From contig JBFKPQ010000063.1 of NCBI GenBank assembly GCA_041628225.1, positions 1 through 12,687 of the forward strand: a stretch of DNA of 12,687 nt, written 5' to 3'. The notes under the pieces are model-generated. The model was not told the DNA's origin and searched no databases. It saw only the letters and a list, made by a program, of their open reading frames with translations. The stretch comes from JBFKPQ01 sp041628225. GTDB lineage: Bacteria > Actinomycetota > Acidimicrobiia > Spongiisociales > JAENVV01. The translations under genes and the position numbers were made by a program. This document shows, piece after piece, positions 1 to 5,319 of this stretch; position 1 is the stretch's first letter; every line of letters starts with the position of its first letter.

Positions 1-137
1 CCGCCCGCCCGGCCGTCTTCGCCGACGCCGAGGTCGTGGAGGGCACGGAGGATGTCGGCATGGCTGCGCAACAAACCGGCGACGAGGACCCCGAGCAGCA
101 ACACGGCCACGCCCATGATCACGACGAGGGCGGTCAT
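1..137 (-). CDS. MauD-like thioredoxin-anchor protein, N-terminal fragment (runs off the left edge)
   Basis: Only the first 45 codons are in the window. They show a short N-terminus, one hydrophobic membrane segment (about residues 3-23), then a charged stretch reading LLRSHADILRALHDLG. This layout is typical of the start of MauD/TlpA-type proteins, which anchor a periplasm-facing thioredoxin domain; that domain and its CxxC would lie outside the window. The ATG at 137 overlaps the TGA of the MauA-like gene by one base (TGATG), so it is the third gene of the operon and probably translationally coupled. In classical mau clusters MauD works with MauE to mature the cysteine-rich small subunit, and the same gene order supports the call. 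The assignment rests on context plus the N-terminal pattern. Confidence 0.62.
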   Translation of the reverse strand, partial: MTALVVIMGVAVLLLGVLVAGLLRSHADILRALHDLGVGEDGRAG

Positions 138-1522
138 CAGACGAGTCGCGTTCCGTCGGCCGGTGGATCAACGGGTAGATCGGGAAGGGCGGTGGCGCCG
201 GCCTTCCACACGACGGGAATCCCGGCGGGCATCTCGACGGTGGCTTGCGAGCCTCCGGAGGTGTTCGACATGCGCAGGAGCCACGTCGTTCCGTTGCGCA
301 CCACCCCTGGGGTCGTGACGCCGTTCCCGTTCCAATCGCCGACCACCGGGACGTCGCCGGCCTGTCCGTAGTCGAAGACGATGTCGGGCGAGCCGCTCGA
401 GTTGCTGTTGCGCAGATACCAGGTGCCGTTGCGGAAGTAGCCCGGGGTGGCGACGCCATCGCCGTTCCAGTCGCCCACGACGAACTGGTCGCCCGGCGAG
501 CCAAAGGTGAAGAGGATGTCGGCGGGACCGGACCCGTTGGTGTTGCGGAGGCGGAACTCGTTGCCCCGGATCACGCCGATTGTCTCGACGCCGTTGCCGA
601 CCCAGTCGCCGGTGATCGGTATGTCACCGGGTTCGCCATAGCCGAAGACGTACGAAGGGGTGCCGCTGCCCACGTCGTTGCGGAGCCGCCACCAGAGGGC
701 GTCGTCTCGAATCCGGCCGAATCGCTGGTTCCGCACCGTGCCTGGCGTGCGAGAACCGTCGGAGTTCCAATCCCCGGCGACAGGTACTTCGCCGGCCGTG
801 CCGTACGAGAAGGTCGTCGTCGGGTCTCCCGCATCCAAGCCCGTCTTGAGCGTCCACGTTCCTTCGTCGAACACCGCGGGAAGCGCCGGGTAGTTGAGGC
901 TCGGATGGAGGCAGGGCCGGTCGTGGAACCGTGTGTTGTTGTCGGTGGCCGACGTCGTCGAGCAGGTGGCGTCCCACACCCACGGCGGCGTGCAGGTGAC
1001 CACGCGGCAGATGATGGGACCGAGGCAGCGCTCATCGTTACCGCACTGTCCGTATCGGAACAGGGTGCAACACGCCTTGCGGTTGCCGCAATCGCGGTTC
1101 CCGCACTCGCAGTTGCACGATGCGCAGCTCAGGCTGCACACGCCACTCGAGCCACAGCCGCAGCCGTTGCACGAGGCGTTGCAGTCGAGGTAGTAGCGGG
1201 GCTTCGGAGCGCCATCGACATCACAGAATCCCGAACCGTCGGCCTTCCACCAGCCGGCGGCTCGCGATCCCGGCGGGCAGGCATTCTGTCCGGTGAGGGT
1301 GCAACAGAACTCGGTGTAGCCGTCGCAGCAGAGGTCGGAGCAGTCGCAGCTCTGCCCGGAGCACGAGCAGATCGCCGCGTAGGCGCTCACCGGCTGGAGA
1401 ATGAACTTGGCGGGAGCGGCGGCGAGCGCCGAACCGACCAATGCCACCCGCCGGAGGAACCCGCGCCGGCTCACCGTTCGATCGAGGAGTGTCACGCCTT
1501 TGTCGACCAACCACGTACTCAT
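137..1522 (-). CDS. Tat-exported MauA-like cysteine-rich protein fused to GDWN-type repeats
   Basis: The protein has 461 residues. Residues 1-49 form a Tat signal: SRRGFLRR (18-25), a hydrophobic core, and an AYA cleavage site before A50. Residues 52-204 hold 28 cysteines and resemble the methylamine dehydrogenase small subunit, with matching landmarks: a DGY..CC segment (67-74), CPPG (82-85), tryptophan (91-92), a Cys-rich turn (114-123), and GND..CLG (161-168). MauA builds its TTQ cofactor from two tryptophans. One fits W91 or W92, but the second, normally just before the Cys of the GND..C segment, is Arg165 here. TTQ is therefore unlikely. Residues 223-437 are repeats with GDWN at 250, 305 (GDWV), 350 and 395, resembling FG-GAP/VCBS calcium-binding blades; they contain no cysteine. 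The ATG at 1522 overlaps the mauE-like stop (ATGA) and places the Tat signal at the N-terminus; the open frame upstream overlaps mauE. No MauB or MauG gene is visible. Function is unknown: a secreted, disulfide-rich protein. Confidence 0.75.
   Translation of the reverse strand: MSTWLVDKGVTLLDRTVSRRGFLRRVALVGSALAAAPAKFILQPVSAYAAICSCSGQSCDCSDLCCDGYTEFCCTLTGQNACPPGSRAAGWWKADGSGFCDVDGAPKPRYYLDCNASCNGCGCGSSGVCSLSCASCNCECGNRDCGNRKACCTLFRYGQCGNDERCLGPIICRVVTCTPPWVWDATCSTTSATDNNTRFHDRPCLHPSLNYPALPAVFDEGTWTLKTGLDAGDPTTTFSYGTAGEVPVAGDWNSDGSRTPGTVRNQRFGRIRDDALWWRLRNDVGSGTPSYVFGYGEPGDIPITGDWVGNGVETIGVIRGNEFRLRNTNGSGPADILFTFGSPGDQFVVGDWNGDGVATPGYFRNGTWYLRNSNSSGSPDIVFDYGQAGDVPVVGDWNGNGVTTPGVVRNGTTWLLRMSNTSGGSQATVEMPAGIPVVWKAGATALPDLPVDPPADGTRLV
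212..856 (-). repeat. Tandem protein-level repeats in the MauA-like gene (4 full, 1 degenerate)
   Basis: These encode residues 223-437 of the MauA-like protein. Each unit runs W-x-L-(K/R), an Asn/Gly/Ser-rich loop, a hydrophobic F-x-(Y/F)G strand, GD/GE-(x)3-VxGDWN, an acidic D/NG loop, a strand, then RN. GDWN anchors fall at residues 250, 305, 350 and 395, giving spacings of 55, 45 and 45. The longer interval comes from an insert of about ten residues (near 268-278) at the start of unit 2. A fifth unit (414-437) keeps the WLLR strand but loses GDWN. The D-W-N-x-D/N-G loops look like calcium-binding loops of integrin-type propeller blades. The number of blades in the fold is not known. Confidence 0.8.
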
Positions 1523-2043
1523 GTCCGGCCCCGGAGGGTAGCCGTGAGTCGGGGGAGGGCCGTCAGCGTCAGATACAGCAGGTAGACGGTGACGCCGACC
1601 CACAAGATCAGCGGCCACCCGGCGGCCGGCTGCGCCGACAGCAGGGTGCGCGTGCCGGCCATGGGCTCGAACGCGACGAGGGCGGCGATGCCGGCCGCTC
1701 CGACGTCGACGATGATGTGTGCGACCGAGGGCGGGGTATCGACCTTGCCGAAACAGCCGCACGACTCGAGCGCGCTACCCCTGGCCATGGCCAGCACGAC
1801 GAAGCCGGTGAACCCGAGATAGGCCGCACCGACCGCCGCGGCGGCGAGTGGGTGGGCCGTCAAGGCGGCTCCGACACCGATGACGACTTCGGTGAGCCCC
1901 ATCACGCGCACCACCACGGGATGTGACGGCCATCCCACGGCCCGCAGCGCCTGCGCCGTAGGGGAGGGTTGCACGAGCTTCGCCGCACCGCCCAAGGCGA
2001 GGAGCGCGCACGCGGCGAGAAAGAGTCCCAGGAGCGCCGTCAT
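1519..2043 (-). CDS. MauE/DoxX-like membrane protein
   Basis: The protein has 174 residues, close to the usual MauE length. Hydrophobic segments lie at about 3-22, 44-64, 67-88, 106-126 and 143-165. The motif SCGCFGK (94-100) places two cysteines (C95, C97) in the loop after the third segment, the hallmark of the MauE redox-associated family. MauE proteins are thought to pass reducing or oxidising equivalents across the membrane for disulfide formation in an exported partner. The adjacent protein with 28 cysteines is an obvious client. The ATG at 2043 is chosen because the hydrophobic segment starts at once and a TACCAT hexamer lies 8 nt upstream; an open frame continues upstream but overlaps the divergent YbaK gene. 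The stop overlaps the next start by 4 bp (ATGA). The family is fairly certain; the partner assignment is inferred from synteny. Confidence 0.82.
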   Translation of the reverse strand: MTALLGLFLAACALLALGGAAKLVQPSPTAQALRAVGWPSHPVVVRVMGLTEVVIGVGAALTAHPLAAAAVGAAYLGFTGFVVLAMARGSALESCGCFGKVDTPPSVAHIIVDVGAAGIAALVAFEPMAGTRTLLSAQPAAGWPLILWVGVTVYLLYLTLTALPRLTATLRGRT

Positions 2044-2057
2044 GGCGGACGATGGTA
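2044..2057 (-). promoter_or_regulatory. Predicted -10 of the mauE-like operon, leaderless type
   Basis: TACCAT (rc of 2052-2057) fits TANNNT and ends 8 nt before the ATG at 2043, with no Shine-Dalgarno sequence between them. Transcription would begin at or next to the start codon. No good -35 hexamer is visible. The whole gap to the divergent gene is only 45 bp (2044-2088), so the two promoters must overlap. Confidence 0.5.
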
Positions 2058-2088
2058 GCTCCCGACCGGGTCGTGGCATCATGGTCGC

Positions 2089-2568
2089 ATGGACATCGAA
2101 TCGGCGGTGCTTTCGGAGCTGGATCGCCTCGGCGCCGACTTCGAAGCGCTGCCGTGTGATCCCGACCTCGCCGACACGGCGGCCTTCTGTGACCACTACG
2201 GATATTCGCTGGACGAGTCGGCCAACACCATTCTCATCGCCTCGAAGCGACCGGCGGGCCGGTTGGCGCTCGTGGTGGCTCTGGCATCGATGCGCATCGA
2301 CGTGAATCGTGCGGTGCGGGACGCGATGGCGGTGAAGAAGCTCTCCTTCGCCTCGGCCGAGCTCACCGCAGAGGCAACGGGCATGCTCATGGGCGGCGTG
2401 ACGCCGTTCGGCATCTCCGACGACCTCGACGTACTCGTCGATCAGGCGGTGACGGAACGTGAACGGGTGATCGTCGGTGGCGGCTCTCGCTCGCTGAAGA
2501 TCCGGCTCGATCCCGAGGTGTTCGGCCGCATGGCGAGCGTGCGCGTCGTCCCGGGCCTGGCCGGCTAA
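2089..2568 (+). CDS. YbaK/ProX-type aminoacyl-tRNA deacylase domain protein
   Basis: The protein has 159 residues and is a single YbaK/EbsC (PF04073-type) domain. Features seen: an N-terminal helix and D-x-D-L-A-D-T-A-A-F-C segment; a strand reading ANTILIASKRP (46-55); the paired lysines K83-K84 in VKKLSFAS, where family members carry a conserved lysine near the catalytic pocket; and TGMLMGGVTPFGI (97-109), matching the glycine-rich G-x-x-P-F/I-G signature. Characterised members hydrolyse mischarged tRNA (for example Cys-tRNA-Pro or Ala-tRNA-Pro) in the cytoplasm as a freestanding editing factor. Whether this one acts on tRNA, and on which substrate, is not visible. It reads divergently from the mauE-like operon, and its TAA overlaps the stop of the convergent CRP-family gene (2565-2568). 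No clear Shine-Dalgarno precedes the ATG. A CATCAT hexamer (2077-2082) sits 6 nt upstream and could be an imperfect leaderless -10. Confidence 0.8.
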   Translation: MDIESAVLSELDRLGADFEALPCDPDLADTAAFCDHYGYSLDESANTILIASKRPAGRLALVVALASMRIDVNRAVRDAMAVKKLSFASAELTAEATGMLMGGVTPFGISDDLDVLVDQAVTERERVIVGGGSRSLKIRLDPEVFGRMASVRVVPGLAG

Positions 2569-3239
2569 CGGCCGACGGTGTCGGCCAGAGCGGACCGATC
2601 CGTGATACGGACCGTTCGATATCCCGTCTGGATGACGCCTTCGGACCGCAGCATGCCGAGGGCCTCGTTGACCGTCTGACGGGACGCGCCCAGGAGGCCT
2701 GCCATGGCCGCTTGCGAGAGATGGATTTCGTCACGTCCGTCCGCCTCGTCCAGCAGGAGTTCGGCCACCTGATCGCGCACAGTGCGATGTTTGAGCCCCA
2801 GCACCCGGCGCTGTGTCGATTCCAACTGGCTCAGGCCGGCCACGAGCCAGCGCAACGTGATGATCGGGCGCGTGAGGAGGACCGGGATCAGCTTGTCCCG
2901 ATCGAACCGGAAGGCGGTGACGGCATCGACGGCGCGTGCCGACGAGATGTAGGGCTCGCCTCGGAACATGGCGATGTCGCCCAACACCGAACCGGGCTGG
3001 GCGCGGCCCACCACGCGTCGGGAGTCGGTGCCGCGGTACAGCTCGACCTGGCCCCGTTCCACGACATAGGCGGCATCGGCCGGGGCGCCTTGTCGGAACA
3101 GGTGCGTCCCGGGGTACTTCTGCACCACCTGCCCGGCGCCCGCCAGGGCTTCGAGATCGGTTGGGTGCAGGGGCAGGTAGTCGGTACGGCCGAACGAATG
3201 TGCCAGCCACGCCACATGCTCTCGGGTGTACTCGTCCAC
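2565..3239 (-). CDS. CRP/FNR-family transcriptional regulator
   Basis: The protein has 224 residues, the usual CRP/FNR length. Residues 20-120 form the cyclic-nucleotide-binding-type beta-barrel (YPGTHLFRQGAPADAAYVVERGQVELYRG, then PGSVLGDIAMFRGEP). Residues 125-155 form the dimer helix, and 156-215 a winged helix with recognition segment LSQAAMAGLLGASRQTVNEAL (174-194). The phosphate-binding cassette departs from cAMP-binding relatives: the usual Glu is Asp88, and the usual Arg before Ser/Thr-Ala is Ser99. Classical cAMP binding is therefore doubtful. There are no cysteines, so an FNR-type iron-sulfur cluster is excluded. The GTG at 3239 is chosen for an excellent Shine-Dalgarno 6 nt upstream; the frame stays open further upstream, but over the neighbouring gene. 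It sits 89 bp downstream of an enoyl-CoA hydratase gene on the same strand. Targets and ligand are unknown. Confidence 0.87.
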   Translation of the reverse strand: MDEYTREHVAWLAHSFGRTDYLPLHPTDLEALAGAGQVVQKYPGTHLFRQGAPADAAYVVERGQVELYRGTDSRRVVGRAQPGSVLGDIAMFRGEPYISSARAVDAVTAFRFDRDKLIPVLLTRPIITLRWLVAGLSQLESTQRRVLGLKHRTVRDQVAELLLDEADGRDEIHLSQAAMAGLLGASRQTVNEALGMLRSEGVIQTGYRTVRITDRSALADTVGR

Positions 3240-3245
3240 GACCAG

Positions 3246-3252
3246 CTCCTCC
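3246..3252 (-). promoter_or_regulatory. Shine-Dalgarno fixing the GTG start of the CRP-family gene
   Basis: GGAGGAG on the minus strand lies 6 nt before the GTG at 3239. It decides the start within a frame that stays open far upstream. Confidence 0.75.
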
Positions 3253-3328
3253 GTCAAGGTCAACCACCCGACAGTTCGGTCTGTTCCCGGCCGGGCTGCC
3301 GGCATCCTCCCGGCGGGTCGAGGGGCCG

Positions 3329-3991
3329 TCAGCCGGCCAGCGCCCGCAGCGCCGGGCCGTACATCGTCTGTTTGATCGCAGCCATGGTCGCCGGGTCCTT
3401 GCCGGCGAGTTCGGAGGCGATCGACACGGCTCGATCGACCACGTCGGATTCGGGGACGGCTTCGTCGACGATGCGCAATTCTGCCGCCTCGGCTCCTCCG
3501 AAGCGCGCTCCGGTCGCCATGGCGCGATGCGCCGCCTGCTTGTCGAGCCGGGCCTGGATGAGGGCAGCCATGCCGGGAGTGAAGGGGATACGGATGTCCA
3601 CCTCCGGAAGGGACCAGAAGCCCCGGTCGGAGCGCATGATTCGGACGTCGTGGGCGAGCGACCACATGGCCCCGGCGGCGAAGCAGTGCCCGTTGATGGC
3701 GGCGATGGTGGGACGGGGGAAGGCCAGCGTCCGGGCGAACAGCGCATGGGCACGCTGCGCAAGCGTCGCCAGGTCCCACTCCGAGTCGTCCTGCATGACC
3801 CAGTCCAGATCGAGGCCGTTCGAGTAGAACTTGCCGGTTCCGGTGGTCACCAGCGCCGCCGGGCCCGCGGTGTGCTCGACCTCGTCGAGGATGCGTTCCA
3901 GATCGGCGAGCGACGCGGCGTTGAACCGGTTGTCGCCCTGGTCCATCGTGAGGACGAAGACATGACCGCGTCGGGCGACATCGAAGGGCAC
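3329..3991 (-). CDS. Enoyl-CoA hydratase/isomerase family protein, isomerase-like
   Basis: The protein has 220 residues, short for the crotonase fold (about 250-260), matching compact delta3,delta2-enoyl-CoA isomerase-type members. The oxyanion-hole segments are visible as KFYSNGLDLDW (54-64) and GHCFAAGAMW (101-110). The catalytic Glu of hydratases (GG.E.A) is replaced: the AGAMWSLA stretch (106-113) carries no acid. A Glu is kept at 130 (SLPEVDI), the position used by isomerases. I infer shifting of an enoyl-CoA double bond rather than hydration, supporting fatty-acid or sterol side-chain breakdown. The GTG at 3991 is chosen because a TAGGGT -10 lies 6 nt upstream with a -35 at 17-bp spacing; the next in-frame ATG (residue 16) would remove the first strand. 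It is divergent from the SDR gene and followed after 89 bp by the CRP-family regulator. Confidence 0.83.
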   Translation of the reverse strand: MPFDVARRGHVFVLTMDQGDNRFNAASLADLERILDEVEHTAGPAALVTTGTGKFYSNGLDLDWVMQDDSEWDLATLAQRAHALFARTLAFPRPTIAAINGHCFAAGAMWSLAHDVRIMRSDRGFWSLPEVDIRIPFTPGMAALIQARLDKQAAHRAMATGARFGGAEAAELRIVDEAVPESDVVDRAVSIASELAGKDPATMAAIKQTMYGPALRALAG

Positions 3992-3997
3992 GGCGGC

Positions 3998-4026
3998 ACC
4001 CTACCATTGGCGTGAACGACCGTTAA
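3998..4026 (-). promoter_or_regulatory. Predicted promoter of the enoyl-CoA isomerase-like gene
   Basis: On the minus strand, -35 TTAACG (4021-4026; four matches to TTGACA) is followed by a 17-bp spacer and -10 TAGGGT (3998-4003). The -10 ends 6 nt before the GTG at 3991, which predicts a leaderless transcript. The palindrome at 4012-4027 covers the -35. Confidence 0.6.
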
Positions 4027-4027
4027 C
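4012..4027. promoter_or_regulatory. Imperfect palindrome in a divergent promoter, candidate repressor operator
   Basis: GTGAACG-AC-CGTTAAC is an inverted repeat of two 7-bp arms with a 2-bp centre and one mismatch. It lies between two divergent acyl-CoA/SDR genes and overlaps the -35 of one and the leader of the other. Size and symmetry suit a TetR-type dimer. No TetR gene is in the window, and the CRP-family protein downstream is another possible binder. Confidence 0.45.
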
Positions 4028-4032
4028 AGGAG
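4028..4032 (+). promoter_or_regulatory. Shine-Dalgarno of the SDR gene
   Basis: AGGAG lies 5 nt before the ATG at 4038 and abuts the palindrome, so a protein bound there would sit at the 5' end of this gene. Confidence 0.7.
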
Positions 4033-4037
4033 CAGTC

Positions 4038-4859
4038 ATGAGTCTTGCGGGCACCACCATGTTCATGTCCGGGGGGAGCCGGGGCATCGGCTTGGCGATC
4101 GCCAAGCGTGCTGCGGCCGACGGCGCCAACGTGGCGCTCATCGCCAAGACCGCCGAGCCGCATCCTCGGTTGCCCGGTACCGTCTTCACGGCCGCAGCCG
4201 AGATAGAGGAGGCGGGAGGCCACGCCCTCCCGATCGTCGGTGACATCCGCAACGAGGACGCCGTCGCAGAGGCGGTCGAGAAAGCCGCCGCGCAGTTCGG
4301 TGGGATCGATCTGGTCGTCAACAACGCCAGCGCCATCAACCTGTCGGGCACCGAGTCGCTGTCCATGAAGGCGTACGACCTGATGCAGGACATCAACACG
4401 CGTGGAACGTTCGTGGTGTCCAAGGCCTGTCTCCCGTACCTCAAGCAGTCGGCGAACCCGCACATTCTCACGCTGTCTCCGCCGCTCAACATGGCCCAGC
4501 ACTGGTTCCAGAATCACGCCGCCTACACGATCGCGAAGTACGGCATGTCGATGTTGACGCTCGGGATGTCGGCCGAGTTCGCTTCGGACGGAATCGCCGT
4601 CAACTCGCTCTGGCCGCGCACGATCATCGCGACGGCGGCCGTGCAGAACTTGCTCGGCGGGGATGCGGCGATGACGCAGTCACGCCGTCCTGAGATCGTC
4701 GCCGATGCCGCCTACGAGATCCTCACCCGTCCGGCCACGGAGACCACCGGCAACTTCTTCATCGACGACGAGGTCCTCGCCGAGGCGGGCAAGGACGATC
4801 TTTCCGAGTACGCCTACGTCGACGGCGCCAAGTTCCAGAAGGACATCTTCCTGGACTGA
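4038..4859 (+). CDS. Short-chain dehydrogenase/reductase, HSDL2-like
   Basis: The protein has 273 residues and is a single Rossmann-fold SDR. The cofactor-binding glycine motif SGGSRGIG is at 11-18, GDIRNED (68-74) supplies the Asp that contacts adenine, NNAS is at 95-98, and the catalytic set is S147 in LSPP plus Y163 and K167 in YTIAKYG. The PRLPGT (43-48) insert, the ILTLSPPLN segment, SLWPRTIIAT (190-199) and a C-terminal tail through FFIDDEVL and the FLD end match the HSDL2/peroxisomal SDR clade. Human HSDL2 adds an SCP2 sterol-carrier domain, absent here. Members oxidise or reduce hydroxy/oxo groups, presumably on lipid or acyl-CoA substrates, with NAD(P)(H). The divergent enoyl-CoA isomerase-like gene and the shared candidate operator suggest a joint lipid-degradation role. 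The substrate is not known. Confidence 0.87.
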   Translation: MSLAGTTMFMSGGSRGIGLAIAKRAAADGANVALIAKTAEPHPRLPGTVFTAAAEIEEAGGHALPIVGDIRNEDAVAEAVEKAAAQFGGIDLVVNNASAINLSGTESLSMKAYDLMQDINTRGTFVVSKACLPYLKQSANPHILTLSPPLNMAQHWFQNHAAYTIAKYGMSMLTLGMSAEFASDGIAVNSLWPRTIIATAAVQNLLGGDAAMTQSRRPEIVADAAYEILTRPATETTGNFFIDDEVLAEAGKDDLSEYAYVDGAKFQKDIFLD

Positions 4860-4889
4860 GTGCCCTGTCCGGCCGGGGGTCGCATTCGG

Positions 4890-4902
4890 TAGCGTTCTCG
4901 AT
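4890..4902 (+). promoter_or_regulatory. Predicted leaderless -10 of the archease-rtcB pair
   Basis: TAGCGT (4890-4895) fits TANNNT and is followed by 7 nt and then the GTG at 4903. No Shine-Dalgarno is present. The -35 region is poor. Confidence 0.5.
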
Positions 4903-5319
4903 GTGATCGGTGGCTACGCCCTCACGGCGCACACGGCCGATGTCGGCCTCTTGGCGACCGGGCCAACTCTGTCCGCCCTGCTCGTCAATCTGGCGCTCGG
5001 CCTGCGTGCGGTCACGTTCGGCGACCTGTCGGCGACGCCGACCCGTCGATGCACGATCGAGGTCGAGGCCGACGACCTGTCCGAACTGGTCGTGGCGTGG
5101 TTGTCCGAACTGGTTGCCGTGCAAGAGATCGAGGGGCTGGCGATCACGTCGGTGCAGGTGAACGAGGCCACCGAACGGCGCGTGGCCGGGACGTTGGAAG
5201 GCATCTCCCATGACGAGGTCGAACTGGTCGGTCCTCCCGTCAAGGCGGTCACCTACCACGGTCTCAACGTCCGCTTCCACGAATCCGGATGGACGGCGGA
5301 GGTGATCTGCGATGTCTGA
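4903..5319 (+). CDS. Archease
   Basis: The protein has 138 residues, the typical archease length. It shows the signature AHTADVG (9-15) with metal-binding Asp13, a core reading TLSALLVNLALGL (22-34), the LSELVVAWLSEL helix (59-70), KAVTYHGLNV (114-123) and a C-terminal VICDV with Asp137. Archease is a cofactor of the RtcB RNA ligase: it speeds RtcB guanylylation and gives multiple turnover. The rtcB gene follows at once and overlaps it by 8 bp, which fixes the function. The GTG at 4903 is chosen because it starts two residues before the first conserved strand and lies 7 nt after a TANNNT hexamer; the ATG two bases earlier is in another frame and is followed at once by a stop. The frame stays open upstream, but into the SDR gene. 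Confidence 0.9.
   Translation: MIGGYALTAHTADVGLLATGPTLSALLVNLALGLRAVTFGDLSATPTRRCTIEVEADDLSELVVAWLSELVAVQEIEGLAITSVQVNEATERRVAGTLEGISHDEVELVGPPVKAVTYHGLNVRFHESGWTAEVICDV
5298..5307 (+). promoter_or_regulatory. Near-perfect Shine-Dalgarno of rtcB inside the archease gene
   Basis: GGAGGTGATC matches the 16S rRNA 3' tail over ten bases. It lies within the last archease codons, with its GGAGG ending 9 nt before the ATG at 5312. RtcB translation can thus initiate strongly and independently of its weakly started upstream partner. Confidence 0.75.

Noticed and set aside
137..1522. Calling this gene a functional methylamine dehydrogenase small subunit (mauA)
   Set aside because: The second TTQ tryptophan is absent, the protein is about 2.5 times the usual mature length, and no large subunit or MauG is seen. 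Only a MauA-like domain is supported.
245..1585. Long open frame on the plus strand opposite the MauA-like gene
   Set aside because: It mirrors the cysteine and repeat codons of the real gene. The Tat signal, repeats and operon overlaps all lie on the minus strand.
3271..3284. ACAG-N6-CTGT inverted repeat upstream of the CRP-family gene as an autoregulatory site
   Set aside because: The arms are only 4 bp and do not extend; there is no match to the TGTGA-N6-TCACA or FNR-type consensus.
3286..3295. CCCGGCCGGG palindrome between the enoyl-CoA isomerase-like and CRP-family genes as a terminator
   Set aside because: The stem would be only 3-4 bp with a loop, and no T-run follows on either strand. 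Such palindromes are expected by chance in this base composition.
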